From Bathymodiolus brooksi (lineage: Eukaryota; Mollusca; Bivalvia; Mytilida; Modiolidae), in assembly GCA_963680875.1 (NCBI GenBank), contig OY804579.1:81395095-81459094 (forward strand): a DNA stretch of 64,000 nucleotides, given 5' to 3'. Numbering within the stretch: position 1 is the first letter of the stretch; the number at the start of each line of letters is the position of its first letter. The position numbers and the translations under genes were made by a program. The notes under the pieces were generated by a model. It was not told the DNA's origin. It saw only the letters and a program-made list of their open reading frames with translations, and ran no database searches. Below, in pieces: positions 1 through 10,639 of this stretch.

Positions 1-236
1 TTAAATTATTGAAAAAAAAAAATATTCTAACTCTCGTGTTTACCGATTTTTTTTTTCTGAACGAAACAAATAACCATAACCCCCCCAGCAAGTTAAATGG
101 TCGGTCCCTTATTGAATAACTGAGGAATATTTGGTGATTTTAATGGAAAAAACGTTGAATTAAATAAGAAATCTTGCTTTCAAGTGGCTGTGTTGAATAT
201 TCACCATCAATGGCGGACGAGGTAAACAAACAGAGA

Positions 237-674
237 GATAACGATACTCTTTGTGCCTTAGTTGGGGATTTTAATGCAAGGTCATCCGATTTGAACGATT
301 TCATTATACCTAATCATGATTTGTGAGCTTTTTAAAATTATAATACCGATGATACAATATCATTTAATGATATTCATTTACATAGAAAATCCAGCGACAA
401 GGATCGGTGTAATGCCTATGGCAATAAACTATTAAATATGTGCAAAAATAATAATATATACATTGCAAATGGTAGAGTAGGGTAATGACAAAAATATTGG
501 TAAAGTCACTAGTAAAGAATCTAATAGTACGGTTGATTATTTCATTATTGCATCTGAGTTATTTCCCTTTATTACGGAATTTGGTATTATTGATTTTGAC
601 CCGTTATTTTCTGATGTTCACTGTCGCACACATGTGTCAATTTCCAGTTAAGAGAGTCTACATGATTTACATAA
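237..674 (+). pseudogene. LINE endonuclease (EEP) fragment, broken
   Basis: The translation contains GDFNARSSDLNDF near 262-300, the catalytic GDFN block of apurinic-like endonucleases of LINEs. After a stop it continues in another frame through RCNAYGNKLLNMCKNNNIYI and, in a third frame, STVDYFIIASELF, ending with FSDVHCRTHVS, which matches the C-terminal SDH-type block. The domain would nick target DNA to prime reverse transcription. At least two frame changes and an internal stop make it non-functional. Confidence 0.75.
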
Positions 675-930
675 TAACAACACTCCAATAAAAATAGTTA
701 AACCGGTTCATTGTCAACAGTGAAAACAATCTTTTAGTTGATGAGATATGTAATGAATTAGAAATGATTAATGAACACAGTAACACTTTTCAGTCAGATT
801 TAAATCAGTTTGCAGAAAAAATAAATAAAATAATTATCGATACCTCTCAAGAAACCTTTGGAAATAAAATATATTACAAAGAGAAGTCATCTAAAGTAAA
901 TCGGCCTTGGTTTAAATATAACATACAGTG

Positions 931-1089
931 CTATTGAAACAAAAGAAGCGGCCCGTATTGGATATAACGGGTTTCTTTTTCCGCATGAGTACTCAGGTGA
1001 AGGCCGAGGTCAAGGCCGGCACTTGAGTACGAATGCGGAAAAAGAAACCCGTTATATCCAATACGGACAAATTATTTTGTTTCAATAAT
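931..1089. repeat. Foldback (long hairpin) element
   Basis: Two arms of about 70 bases are near-perfect reverse complements around a short GC-rich loop. The left arm starts TATTGAAACAAAA and contains CCGTATTGGATATAACGGG; the right arm ends with the complements of both. The loop holds GGCCGAGGTCAAGGCC. The element sits inside the LINE reading frame, so it is an insertion. It looks like a foldback MITE with no coding capacity. Confidence 0.75.
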
Positions 1090-1907
1090 AATGTATCTAA
1101 CTTGTACAATAATAGTGTTGTTGAAAAAATAAATGGTATGGCATATATTTTTTACACTTTTAATGTTTAGAAAGCCAAATAAGACAACAATTACCAAAAA
1201 TAAAACGACAATTTTTTTATCGTTCAACGTCCTTTCGATTCTCGATTTTATTTAGATATTTCAAGGTTTTCCAAGTGAAAAGAATCATTTATATTTAGAT
1301 ATTTCAAGGTCTTTCAATTCGTTAGTTGTTTTTGTATTGCGAGAATACATTTTAAAAGTTCACATACTCGTCAGTTCTGAACATAAATTATGCCAGATCC
1401 GAAATACTTGTATCGTGTCTTGTATTTTGCTTTTTTAAACAAATTGTTGATATTTTTTTTTCCAAAGCTTACTATCAAGAGTGATATATACTAATTATAG
1501 AGTATAGCAGTGTGGTCACCGTAGCTGAGTGGTTAGATGGAAGTTTTGAAAGTCAAAGTAGACTTGAAAAAGCCCAAAAGTGGTTCGATACCCGAAAGTC
1601 TCAAAATATGTTTAACACGTGTCTAAGCCTAAAACAGTAAAATGTTAAAGTTGATATATTCAAGAACAAAAGAATAAACTAGATTCTTAAAAATAATCCA
1701 CTGTTCGAACAATAATGTGACGTCAGAGAAATGTAATATGACCAGGTAAATAATATTTACCTTGTCTCAAAAATGGGTCAAAGTACAGCGGCCTGTATCA
1801 TCGGCCCCTATTAGCGGCCATTATCATCGGTCTCTATTAGCAGCCTGTATGTGATATTAGAGGCCGCATTTACAATGGCTTTGCTGGGGGTATTATTGTA
1901 CAACAAC
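1090..1907. mobile_element. Non-coding insertion in the LINE, with TIR-like ends
   Basis: This stretch separates the two halves of the LINE linker. TTGTACAATAATA near 1102 is the inverse of TATTATTGTACAA near 1890, suggesting short inverted ends, so the insertion may be composite (foldback plus a second element). It contains a tRNA-like promoter at about 1511-1600. No coding frame is recognisable. Confidence 0.4.
1511..1600 (+). repeat. tRNA-derived SINE head (Pol III A and B boxes)
   Basis: TAGCTGAGTGGTTAG fits a Pol III A box and GTGGTTCGATACCCG fits a B box about 60 bases later. The acceptor ends do not pair as in a functional tRNA, so this is read as the head of a tRNA-derived SINE rather than a tRNA gene. 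Confidence 0.5.
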
Positions 1908-2430
1908 AGTTGTAATTCAAAAAGAAAAACCTTTCATAAAGCTAAGAAAAACTTTAACTGAATCAAAAATGACGAAAATCGACATCACTTAATAGTGGCA
2001 TTTAAATCTTATAGAGCAGAAATGAATAAATGTTTCAGTGATTATGAACTTACATGTAGAGTCGAAAATGAACTGCGTAATACGTCAGAATCGAATCCAG
2101 GTGATTTGTGGAAAATTTTAAGCAAATTTAAAAGATCAAAAAGGGAGGACAAAATTGATATTGATGAATTATACGAGTATTTAAAAAATTTGAACCTTAG
2201 TAATGAAGTGGGGGATTCCAATTTTGAAATGCCGAATACCAATGATAATCTTGCAAACGATACTCTAAACGGCAAAATTATTGAAGAAGAAATCACTTCT
2301 ATTATTCAAAATTTTAAAAATGGCAAAGCACCTGGATATGATTGTGTCATTAATGAATATATCAAATCAACTATTAGTTTATGTATGCCATTGTATTTAA
2401 AACTGCTTAGGAAAATTATTGATCCAGGAA

Positions 2431-2940
2431 TTATCCCAGAGATATGGACAATAGGTATAATCATCCCAGAGATATGGACAATAGGTATAATCATCCCAGA
2501 GATATGGACAATAGGTATAATCACCCCAGAGATGTGGACAATAGGTAAAATCATCCCATAGATATGGACAATAGGTATAATCATCCCAGAGATATGGACA
2601 ATAGGTATAATCATCCCAGAGATGTGGACAATAGGCATTATCATCCCAGAGATATGGACAATAGGTATAATCATCCCAGAGATGTGGACAATAGGTATAA
2701 TCATCCCAGAGATATGGACAATAGGTATGATCATGCCAGAGATATAGACAATAGGTATAATCATCCCAGAGATATGGACAATAGGTATAATCATGCCAGA
2801 GATATGGACAATAGGTATGATCATGCCAGAGATATAGACAATAGGTATAATCTTCCCAGAGATATTGACAATAGGTATAATCATCCCTGAGATATGGACA
2901 ATAGGTATAATCATCCCAGAGATATTGACAATAGGTATAA
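2431..2940 (+). repeat. 30-bp minisatellite, 17 copies, within LINE RT
   Basis: Seventeen head-to-tail copies of a 30-base unit containing CCAGAGATATGGACAATAGG, differing by one to three bases. The unit is ten codons long, so the RT frame passes through. Each copy encodes a version of IIPEIWTIGI, normally a single motif just before the PIYKNKG block. Some copies contain stops. The complementary strand is also open across most of the array, but only because of the repetition. Confidence 0.95.
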
Positions 2941-4359
2941 TCATGCCTATCTACAAAAACAAAGGTGATCCTGGTAATTCAGATTCCTATAGAGGAATCA
3001 CATTGGTCTCTTCTGTAGGTAAAGTCTTCACGTCAATTCTTAATAGTAGACTGACAAAATATGCAGGTTTGGTAGACATGATTCCAAATGCTCAAGCTGG
3101 GTTCAGGAAGGGATATTCAACTACAGACAATACTTTTTGCTTACACGTGCTAATTGATATATATATAAAAGTGAAATTAAAAATGCATAATATAATTAAA
3201 TGGTACGTAATGCAAAATGATGATATTTCAGGGTTTTTTACATGTGATATTTGGTGCGCCAAGGGAAAAATTTACCTCCTTTCCTGTTCTCGATTTTCCT
3301 TGCAGATTTAGAAGATTGTCTTATACAATACCAGATCAAAGGGCTTGAAAAAATTAAAAATCTATGTCAGGAAGAGCTAAGAATTGTTGTACTTATTTTT
3401 GTACTCCTCTATGCTGATGATACTATTATCTGATCAGAAAGCGCAATTGATTTACAAAGCTCATTAGATGTTTTTGAAAGTTATTGTTCGCAATGGAAAC
3501 TGTCTATAAATGTTGAAGAAACTAGAGCTATGATCTTTTGTAAACGTAAAGGGAGACAACAATATGAGTTTAAATTATATGGATCCAATATTGAAATTGT
3601 TGAGTCATATTCATATTTAGGATTAACGTTTACTTATAATGGAAAATTGACACTTGTTAAAAAGAAACTAGCAGAACAAGCACACAAAGCGTTATGTGCT
3701 CTTTACAATAATAGATCAATAGGTGATGAATTACATTATTTATATTTATGTCAGAACGAACAAATACAACGTCTTAGGGTTACATGTATTCCTTCTTATT
3801 ATTTTACTAACCCATGTCAGAATAAGTTAAATGGAATCTGATCAATTTGCAGTAAACCTGTTTTGAATAATGTTGCAATATTCATAGAAAAAATTCGCAA
3901 ACTTCTATAATACTATGAAAATGATAAGAAACTCACCCAATGTAAAAAATAATCCATGTTATATAGATTAAAGAGCTCTTTTCTGGTTACTCGTATCGAG
4001 TGCGACCCATGCTTATCACGTGATAGATAGCTTCTCTATTATGAACATTACATTACAATATATTTTGTGTCTTTTTATTCAAATATTATTTAATATTTGT
4101 TATGCTAATTATATTATGTACATGTGTTTGTTTCTTTGTGAATTTGCCCTGTTCACCATTATTATATTGTTGTATATATGGTGCCTCTTGTTACAGTGTA
4201 ACTGTCTGAGAGTACTAATACAATCTTGAAATCTTGGAGCACCGACCCATACAATACGAAAATGGTTGATTCCCAACAATAATAAATAAACTGTTACTAT
4301 TGTGCTTACTGAGTAAGCTGTTATTCTGTTTTATATCACTGTTAGCGATCCAGGTTTAT

Positions 4360-4610
4360 GGTGTTTAATGCCACTTTCAACAATACTTCAGTTATATTGT
4401 GGCAGTCAGTTTTATTGGTGGAGGAAACCGGAGTACCCAGAGAAAACCACCGAGCTGTCACAAGTTACTGACAAACTTTATCACATAATATTGTATCGAG
4501 TACACCTCGTCCGAGTGGAATTCGAACTCACAACTTTAGTGGTGATAGGCACTGATTGCACAGGTAGTTGTAAATCCAACGACCAAGCGATAGCGACCAC
4601 GACGGCCCCT
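4360..4610 (-). mobile_element. tRNA-derived SINE with 10-bp target-site duplication
   Basis: On the minus strand it begins AGGGGCCGTCGTGGTCG, carries a B box in GTTGTGAGTTCGAATTCC, and ends in the core that reads TATGGTGTTTAATGCCACTT on plus. CCAGGTTTAT stands on both sides (4350-4359 and 4611-4620) as the target-site duplication. This copy defines the full length of the family, about 250 bases. Confidence 0.85.
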
Positions 4611-4639
4611 CCAGGTTTATATACTGTATGATTATGCAC

Positions 4640-5000
4640 TGTACATTGTTTTCTAAGTAGTCTCTATGTTGCCAATAGATCGTTTGTATTCATGTTTAAT
4701 TCAGCCGTCATATTAGTCACAAATCCCAGTGTGCAGGTGTTAACACACATCAACTAAAACCTTACTTTCATTTATTGTGCACATTTTGATATTTTTGTAT
4801 CGGCACTACGTTTTACTCACATTTCATCACAGGTAAGTAATACAACATGTGCGTGTGTGTGTTGACATAGTCTTGCTTGTGTCCTGTTTTGCGTTTCAAA
4901 GATGAATATGATGAAATTGTCAGAATTATAAATATTAACTGCAGACATGTCGTGTAATTGCTTTGTACTTGCGTTATGCACATTCTGCGAATAGTGAACG
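4640..5000. other. No gene seen
   Basis: AT-rich sequence without recognisable coding, tandem or mobile-element signal. Confidence 0.5.
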
Positions 5001-5007
5001 TAATATA

Positions 5008-5225
5008 GTTGGGTGCCACTGGTAGAACAGGATATGTTCACCCTTCCGGAGCACTTGAGTTCACCCATGGTTTTCAGTGAGGTTCGCGTTTCTCAATCTT
5101 TCAATTTTTCGTGTTGTGGTTTGTCCGTCATTTTCAGTAGTTTTTTTCCATTTTCGTTTGATCATTGTATTAACTATCTGTCCTTTTTCGAATTACTGCT
5201 TCTGATATTGAAACTTTTCTTTGCT
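5008..5225 (+). mobile_element. Penelope-like element, 3' end fragment
   Basis: Matches the 3' UTR of the Penelope-like family seen at 24.3-25.3 kb: GGGTGCCACT, CCCTTCCGGAGCACTTGAG, a GTTTTCAGTGAGGTTCGCGT block and a T-rich end. It is diverged and 5' truncated. Short open frames here are not genes. Confidence 0.7.
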
Positions 5226-5239
5226 GCAAAACTAAGGTT

Positions 5240-5880
5240 TCCACTCACCTGATCCTTCACAACTAAAATTATATGTAGAACTACAATCCCTGACAACATG
5301 TGTGTTATTTTGCAAAGCAAGACAAAGGCGTGTACTTGATATGTTATCAAATATTTCCATGTCAGTTCCGATATCTGGAAATGATAAATCAATGGTTAAT
5401 ATTTCTTCTATTTTAGTCTGTTTTTAAACTCAATTAAACAAAATGTTGTTTTATGTTGATGTTATATTTGTTAAAGCACAAATTAAGGTCGAACAAATCT
5501 GATCTTAGAATCTATGTAGCTTAATTGTTAGCAGCATCCTCTTTAAAGGAAATCCAGATACGACACTCTGGAATATCCATTGAAAAGAGAGAAATAGGTA
5601 CGTGCTACTGGAATGTTGCTACATATAAATGGAAAATTGATTTCATCTCTCTTTTAATTTCTAGGTGTAGGTCAGGATATAAAGTATGCCTATCTATATC
5701 TGTCATGCCTTTTGTTTCAAGTTCAATAGGATAGACCAACCAATATAAATGGGTACTAGTTATTTATATAAACTATAATTAACCACATTGTCTATTGTTT
5801 ACAAAGTGCTTTGCTGTCACACTATTACTGTAAAAACTAATATACGTAATGCATAGAATATTATACTCTAACATTTGGGG
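5240..5880. other. No gene seen
   Basis: Intergenic AT-rich sequence. A 69-codon open frame at 5525-5734 has no recognisable motif and is regarded as chance. Confidence 0.5.
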
Positions 5881-5884
5881 TGGG

Positions 5885-6115
5885 TTATTGGTTATGGTGT
5901 CTTACGTCACTTTCAACAATATTTCAATTATATCGTACACGTGGCAGTCAATGTTATGGGTGGAGGAAACCTGAGTACCCGAAGAAAACTACCGACCTGT
6001 CGCAAGTCACTGACAAATTTTATCACATAATGTTGCATCGAACACACCTCGCCATGAACGGAATTCGAACTCACAACTGATTACACAGGTTGTTAGTGCC
6101 TATCAGCACTAGGGG
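5885..6115 (-). mobile_element. tRNA-derived SINE, truncated
   Basis: Same family as 4360-4610: GGTGTCTTACGTCACTTTCA core, GTGGAGGAAACC, and CGGAATTCGAACTCACAAC (B box on minus). The tRNA head is degraded or rearranged after 6080. Confidence 0.75.
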
Positions 6116-6119
6116 TGTG

Positions 6120-6500
6120 AGTTCTAAAATTTGGTCATACTGTGGATGATATGTGAATACATAACACTACATGTTCTTGACAAGTAATTACCTCGTTCAA
6201 CCTTAAACAATGCCAATCCCTTCCCAGACGAGCAGAACACATCGTTGTAAGACTGGCAACCTTCAATGCAAGTTTCTTTCGTGTCAGTATTGCCTGGCGT
6301 GGTAACACATTGGCATATTTTCTTCTAGAATAATAAACATGTCCTTCATATTTCAAGATAAGAATGTACAAATGATGAATATGAAATATTGTTATAAAAC
6401 TAAGGTTTATCTCACTGCTCTTCAATGTTTTTGCTTTTATAATGCAGGTTGCAAGTACTACTTAAAAAGGTAAACACACACACACACTCACAAATAAATG
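6120..6500. other. No gene; short (CA)n tract
   Basis: A 96-codon minus-strand open frame (6135-6425) has no recognisable domain. A CA dinucleotide run lies at about 6473-6488. Confidence 0.45.
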
Positions 6501-6520
6501 CGCATGATGGACTACGAGGG

Positions 6521-6760
6521 GGGAATGGTGTTTAGCGCCACTTTAAACAATATTTCAGTTATATCATGGCAGTCAGTTTTATTGATGGAGGAAACCGGAG
6601 TGCCCGGAGAAAACCACTGACCTGTCGCAAGTCATATAATGTTGCTTCAAGTACACCTCGTCTGAGCGGGATTCAAACACACAACTTCAGTAGTGATATG
6701 CACTGATTACATACGTAATTGTAGATCCAACTACCATACGACCACGACCACGACAGCTCC
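6521..6760 (-). mobile_element. tRNA-derived SINE with target-site duplication
   Basis: Core TGGTGTTTAGCGCCACTTTA on plus, GTGGAGGAAACC-like block, B box in GGGATTCAAACACACAAC, head complementary to GGGCTGTCGTGG. GATGGACTA occurs just upstream (6506-6514) and just downstream (6761-6769) as a probable target-site duplication. Confidence 0.8.
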
Positions 6761-6889
6761 GATGGACTAACGAAGTATCAATATCACTGATGACTTGTGA
6801 TCTGTTTATACTGTCGTAATCTGTTACCGGACATTTTCTCTCTACGACATGTGTTGGACACTGAGTAGCATGGCGTGTGTTACACTTTA

Positions 6890-6948
6890 AACAGGAACTG
6901 TATACTATTCCGGATAACCTGAATTCACCTCTAATTTTGCAAACTGTT
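6890..6948 (+). mobile_element. Penelope-like 3' UTR fragment (left piece)
   Basis: AGGAACTGTATACTATTCCG and GAATTCACCTC are diverged versions of the 3' UTR start; the rest of the UTR resumes at 7248 beyond a 54-bp minisatellite. Confidence 0.5.
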
Positions 6949-7235
6949 TATACAGAGGTTTTGTGGAACGGTGTCACGATGACAATAATAGATATATAAC
7001 AATTCCAACAAAGTATTTGTGGAACGGTGTCCAGATGACAATAATATATATAGCAATTCTCACAGAGGATTTGTTGAACGGTGTCTACAGGACAATAATA
7101 TATATAACAATTCTCACAGAGGATTCGTGGAACGGTGTCCACAGGACAATAACATTTATAACAATTTCCACAGAGGTTTTGTGGAACGTGTCCAGATCAC
7201 AATAATAGATATAACAATTCCCACAGACGTTTTAG
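6949..7235 (+). repeat. 54-bp minisatellite, block 1 (about 5 copies)
   Basis: Head-to-tail units with GGAACGGTGTCC, GACAATAATA and ACAATTCTCACAGAGG. The unit is 18 codons, so frames stay open on both strands through the array. These are repeat artefacts, not genes. Confidence 0.9.
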
Positions 7236-7247
7236 TAATGATGTCCA

Positions 7248-7430
7248 GGTGACCTGCGTTCACCCTCGATTTTTAATGGGGTTCGTGTTACTCGACCTTT
7301 AGTTTTATTTGTATGTTTTGTAGATCGTAGTTTGTCTTTTGTACTTTTTATTTTGACAATTGTGTTGTCTGTTCTTCTTCGATGTACGGATTCTGATTAC
7401 CCCTTTAGTATCTTCAACCTCTTCTAGACA
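7248..7430 (+). mobile_element. Penelope-like 3' UTR fragment (right piece)
   Basis: TTTTTAATGGGGTTCGTGTT, TTTTGTAGATCGTAGTTTGT, ATTGTGTTGTCTGTTCTTCT and GATTCTGATTACCCCTTTAG are in the family order. It lies between two blocks of the same 54-bp repeat. Confidence 0.85.
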
Positions 7431-7760
7431 TAACCATTCTTACAGAGGTTTCGTGGAATAGTGTCCACAGGACAATGATAGATTTAACAATTCTCACAGA
7501 GGTTGTGTTGAACGGTATCCACATGACAATAATATACATAACAATTCTCACAGAAGATTTGTTGAACGGTGTCCACAGGACAATAATATATATAACAATT
7601 CTCACAGAGGTTTTGTTGAACGGTGTCCACAGGACAATAATAAATATAACAATTCTCAGAGAGGTTTTGTTGAACGGTGTCCACATGACAATAATATATA
7701 TAACCATTCTCACAGAAGATTCGTGGAACGGTATCCAAATGACAACAATAATTATAAGAC
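7431..7760 (+). repeat. 54-bp minisatellite, block 2 (about 6 copies)
   Basis: Same unit as block 1, period 54 (for example CGGTGTCC at 7567, 7621 and 7675). It begins straight after the Penelope 3' terminus. Confidence 0.9.
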
Positions 7761-7769
7761 TTACGTAAT

Positions 7770-8410
7770 AAATAAACTGATCCCCTTGTGTGAAGCATTC
7801 GGCCACACAGTCAAATATACTGGTTGTGTCGGTTGCGTTCTTCTCGTCTGGGAAGTACAGCCTTAGCCTTGGCTTAATAGCGGTTATAGATCCAGTAACA
7901 TGCAAATCAAGACATCCTTGGGAAAATAATAACATAGATTTTATCAGTATGGCCTAGTTTCCGTTAAATCAATTAGATAAAAATAGGGTGGTGGTGTAGA
8001 CAGTGTGTTAACAAGGGCAATATTTGATCTGACCAACAAGTGACGGGGACAAATAAGCATTTATATACATGTAATCAAACAATAGCCGGCCTTGTTAAAT
8101 ATCTTAGTCATAAAGATGATACAAATAGTATGGACTACAAATGTATTTTTAACTGATAAGAATACAGTATTGGTTTTTCACACAACATAATTATCTCTAT
8201 GCAGGTGTATAATGACAGGGTTTTGTGAATTTGTATTTTTGATTGACCCATTGATTTCTAATCAATGAGGGTGTAATGTACCCAACACTACATCAGTTGA
8301 TTATTGCATTTTGATAATTAATACCTTAGTTCTAATAGAAATCCAAAAAGTATTCAAATATATTTCAGCAATACATGTTTCCTGTTATAAACGTATAAGG
8401 TGTAGGTAAG
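7770..8410. other. No gene seen
   Basis: AT-rich unique-looking sequence without coding signal. Confidence 0.5.
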
Positions 8411-8439
8411 TACAATACCAACCTGTGGAAATTAATCGA

Positions 8440-8552
8440 CAGTCTTTATCAAGTACACGTCGCCATAGTAACATACATAAAACGTGGCTATAGACCATGA
8501 TTGTATAGATAGATGTAAATCTCCAACCACCATGCTATAGCTGCCATTGTAC
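8440..8552 (-). mobile_element. Old SINE head fragment
   Basis: TCAAGTACACGTCGCCATAG, then TAGATGTAAATCTCCAACCA and CATGCTATAG follow the order of the SINE head on the minus strand, with strong divergence. Confidence 0.45.
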
Positions 8553-8561
8553 CCAAACAAC

Positions 8562-8793
8562 CAGTGCCGGATTTAGATCAAGAGAGGCCCTAGACTTCTC
8601 CACTTGTGAGACACCTCCCAATCCCCCACTCTCACGACTGCAACAATTGTTTACAGACTGCAGTGCATTATGACATCATATGTAAGAAATGACTATGACA
8701 GTATCAAAAATATTATACACTTTTACCGGAGGCTACCTAGATTTTGAGGTCCTTGACCTCAATCTGCCAGGTCTATATGTAAATCTGGCACTA
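8562..8793. mobile_element. hAT-type MITE, 232 bp, 8-bp TSD
   Basis: The left end is CAGTGCCGGATTTAGA and the right end, read on minus, is TAGTGCCAGATTTACA. CAAACAAC flanks both sides (8554-8561 and 8794-8801). An 8-base duplication with CAGTG-like ends is typical of hAT superfamily elements. No coding sequence lies inside, so it would move only with a transposase supplied in trans. Confidence 0.8.
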
Positions 8794-8799
8794 CAAACA

Positions 8800-9160
8800 A
8801 CAATATATCTGAGAGGCTTAAACAATACATGATTCACAAATTGCATATTAATATTTCGTATTTCAATTATTTTTTTAAAGAAATATTAACATGCTCCTGT
8901 TTTTTTTTTGTCGTTTTGTTTGGTTATTTTATTGTTTTTATTTCTCATGTAATATTTATCTTCATGTAAAAATAAATAATGACCATGAAAATAAGCCCAG
9001 TGGTTTCCATTCACCCAAGAAGCAGTCCATGCCGTAACATGTTGATCTAGTTGTAGTTCTGGATTCTTATTTTGTTGTAATTCACTCTTGGTAGGGACGT
9101 CACAATGTTCTTTTATCTCGTTCCATGAAACTTAAATATATCAACATATATTATATATTA
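8800..9160. other. No gene seen
   Basis: T-rich low-complexity tracts (about 8860-8950) and AT-rich spacer. Confidence 0.5.
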
Positions 9161-9164
9161 AATT

Positions 9165-9525
9165 AAATAAGAAGTGCTTGAAGATACCAAAGGGTTAATC
9201 AGAATCCGTAATTCGCAGAAGAATAGACAACACAATGGTCAAAAGAAAAAGGACAAAAGGACAAACAACGATCTACAAGACATACACATAAAACTAATGA
9301 TCGAGTAACACAAAGGGGTGAACTCGGGTGCTCCGGAAGGGTGAGTAGTGGCACCCGTCGTGTTAATCAAGTTACAAACGCGGTGTTAAGTCATGAATGA
9401 AGAAGTGTTTACGTCAAGTGGAATATATCGGTGGTCATTTGTAACAGATATTCCATTACGGTCAACCAAGTCATGGTGGCGACCGTAAAACTTTGATGAC
9501 ATTTACTTAACAAAGAGGAACGTTA
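9165..9525 (-). mobile_element. Penelope-like element, 3' portion
   Basis: Read on minus it runs from a degraded C-terminal coding part (complement of ACCGTAAAACTTTGATGACA at about 9485, and GGTCAACCAAGTCATGGTGG), through the complement of GTGCTCCGGAAGGGTG, to the end complementary to GAAGATACCAAAGGGTTAAT. About 360 bases, 5' truncated. Confidence 0.85.
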
Positions 9526-9529
9526 TTTA

Positions 9530-10510
9530 AAAGTATTTCTTTAAAAATAAATGTTATGTTTGTTCACTGAAATTGTCCTCAATGTTGTTTGTAGTTTATA
9601 TAATTGTACTTCCTTTTGTATTTACAAATGATATTGAATTGTCTTTCATTGAAAGATCATGTGCATTAAATAAAAAAATGTGCTTATAATCTTGTTGTAG
9701 GGACTAAAAAGATTGGTACCACGGACCTCACCAACACTAGGTGCTCGCTAAGGGTAGACAGTTCCAGTTCTTATAACACGGACACTGGCCATGTTACGTA
9801 TGGTCAAGTCCCCTAAAAATATTGTCAGCGATAGATGAAAGAAAATATTTACGTAATAGGGAAACGGTCCATTACCATTTGAGTAATGGATATTTCGTAA
9901 TGTTCACCCAGCTTTTGATGACTACCGTATACTATTTATAGCGATGACATCAACGTTAGAGCAAGGTATCCTTGTTTGAGCAGCTTTTGCGTCAACAGCT
10001 GAGCTCTGTCCAGAAAATCAGTATACTGGGCACTTAGTGTACGAGTTGTCAAATCTTAACTCTGGTTGTGCTGATGCTGCTGGAATATTGATACTGGTGA
10101 AATGGAAAGTTGACTATTGGAAAAGTGAACTCATCACGTTTGTCGAAGAGTATTTGTAATCGTTTTTGTCTATTTTAAGGTGAAGATCAATAAAAGATGC
10201 ATACAATTAGACACCAATGTATTTATCGATTTAATACTTGCTACCCAGAAAGTTACATGGCAATTCAGGGATATTTTGGGGGGAACTGTTATCCCCATCA
10301 TTGAAGACTTATAGTGACTTATATTGTTAAAGCTCCACCAATAACCACAGATGCAATTATTATATGGAAAATAAAATGACATCATTTAAAACTTATTTGT
10401 GTGCGCTTAAAATGTTTGATGCCAAGATTTATTTATGGCACTTACAAGCGTTCTTAATTAGTGGAGCTTAAATTAAAAAAAAAAGACTACATTTTAATTG
10501 AAGTTTAACT
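9530..10510. other. No intact gene; possible old Penelope remnant
   Basis: 9850-10030 holds AACGGTCCATTACC, TAATGGATATTTCGTAATG and AGCAGCTTTTGCGTCAACAG, which faintly follow the minus-strand Penelope coding end (compare 17640-17830). The rest shows no feature. Confidence 0.3.
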
Positions 10511-10512
10511 AA

Positions 10513-10632
10513 AATTCCGTGAAACAATATATGGTACATAGCTCTTACGTGAGATGAGCAGTTTCATCCTGATATCAGGCCGAGGCTGTTCATCTCATGT
10601 GACAGCTATGTACCATGTTGTGAAATGGAATT
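10513..10632. repeat. Foldback (hairpin) element, 120 bp
   Basis: AATTCCGTGAAACAATATAT at the left pairs with TTGTGAAATGGAATT at the right. TGGTACATAGCTCTTACGTG pairs with the complement of CATGTGACAGCTATGTACCA. The arms are about 47 bases with mismatches, and the loop contains GGCCGAGG, as does the loop of the 931-1089 hairpin. Confidence 0.7.
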
Positions 10633-10639
10633 ACAATGA

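Larger units (their letters stand above)
740..3841 (+). pseudogene. LINE reverse transcriptase, broken and interrupted
   Basis: The linker after the endonuclease (NRPWFKYNIQC at about 900-932) is cut by an insertion and resumes at about 1908 with KRKTFHKAKKNF and AFKSYRAEMNKCF. RT blocks follow: PIYKNKGDPGNSDSYRGIT at about 2946-3000, AQAGFRKGYSTTDNTF at about 3090-3140, a GVRQG-like block and PFLFSIFLADLEDCL in another frame at about 3250-3320, and the catalytic LLYADDTII at about 3405-3432. The post-catalytic part (SQWKLSINVEETRAMIFCK, then ESYSYLGLTFTYNGKL) lies at 3480-3670. Part of the palm between 3150 and 3250 looks deleted. The block before PIYKNKG is expanded 17-fold (2431-2940). No activity is expected. 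Confidence 0.8.
200..4235 (+). mobile_element. Decayed non-LTR (LINE) retrotransposon
   Basis: Fragments of an endonuclease and a reverse transcriptase follow each other in the order expected for an apurinic-endonuclease-type LINE. The copy carries many stops and frame changes. It is split by an insertion at about 925-1907, after which the same reading resumes. The right end is AT-rich and I could not find a clear tail or target-site duplication; the left end may lie before base 1. The clade is not certain. The RT style (GVRQG-type block, LYADDT, a YC..WKL block after it) is that of LINE families common in invertebrates. Confidence 0.8.

Noticed and set aside
2306..2944. 212-codon minus-strand frame of repeated GMIIPIVHIS units
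   Set aside because: It is the antisense shadow of the 30-bp minisatellite in the LINE; length comes from a repeat divisible by three. The 2564-2890 plus frame is rejected for the same reason.
7414..7935. Long frames on both strands across the 54-bp repeat
   Set aside because: Open because the period is 18 codons; sequence is repeat-derived on either strand.
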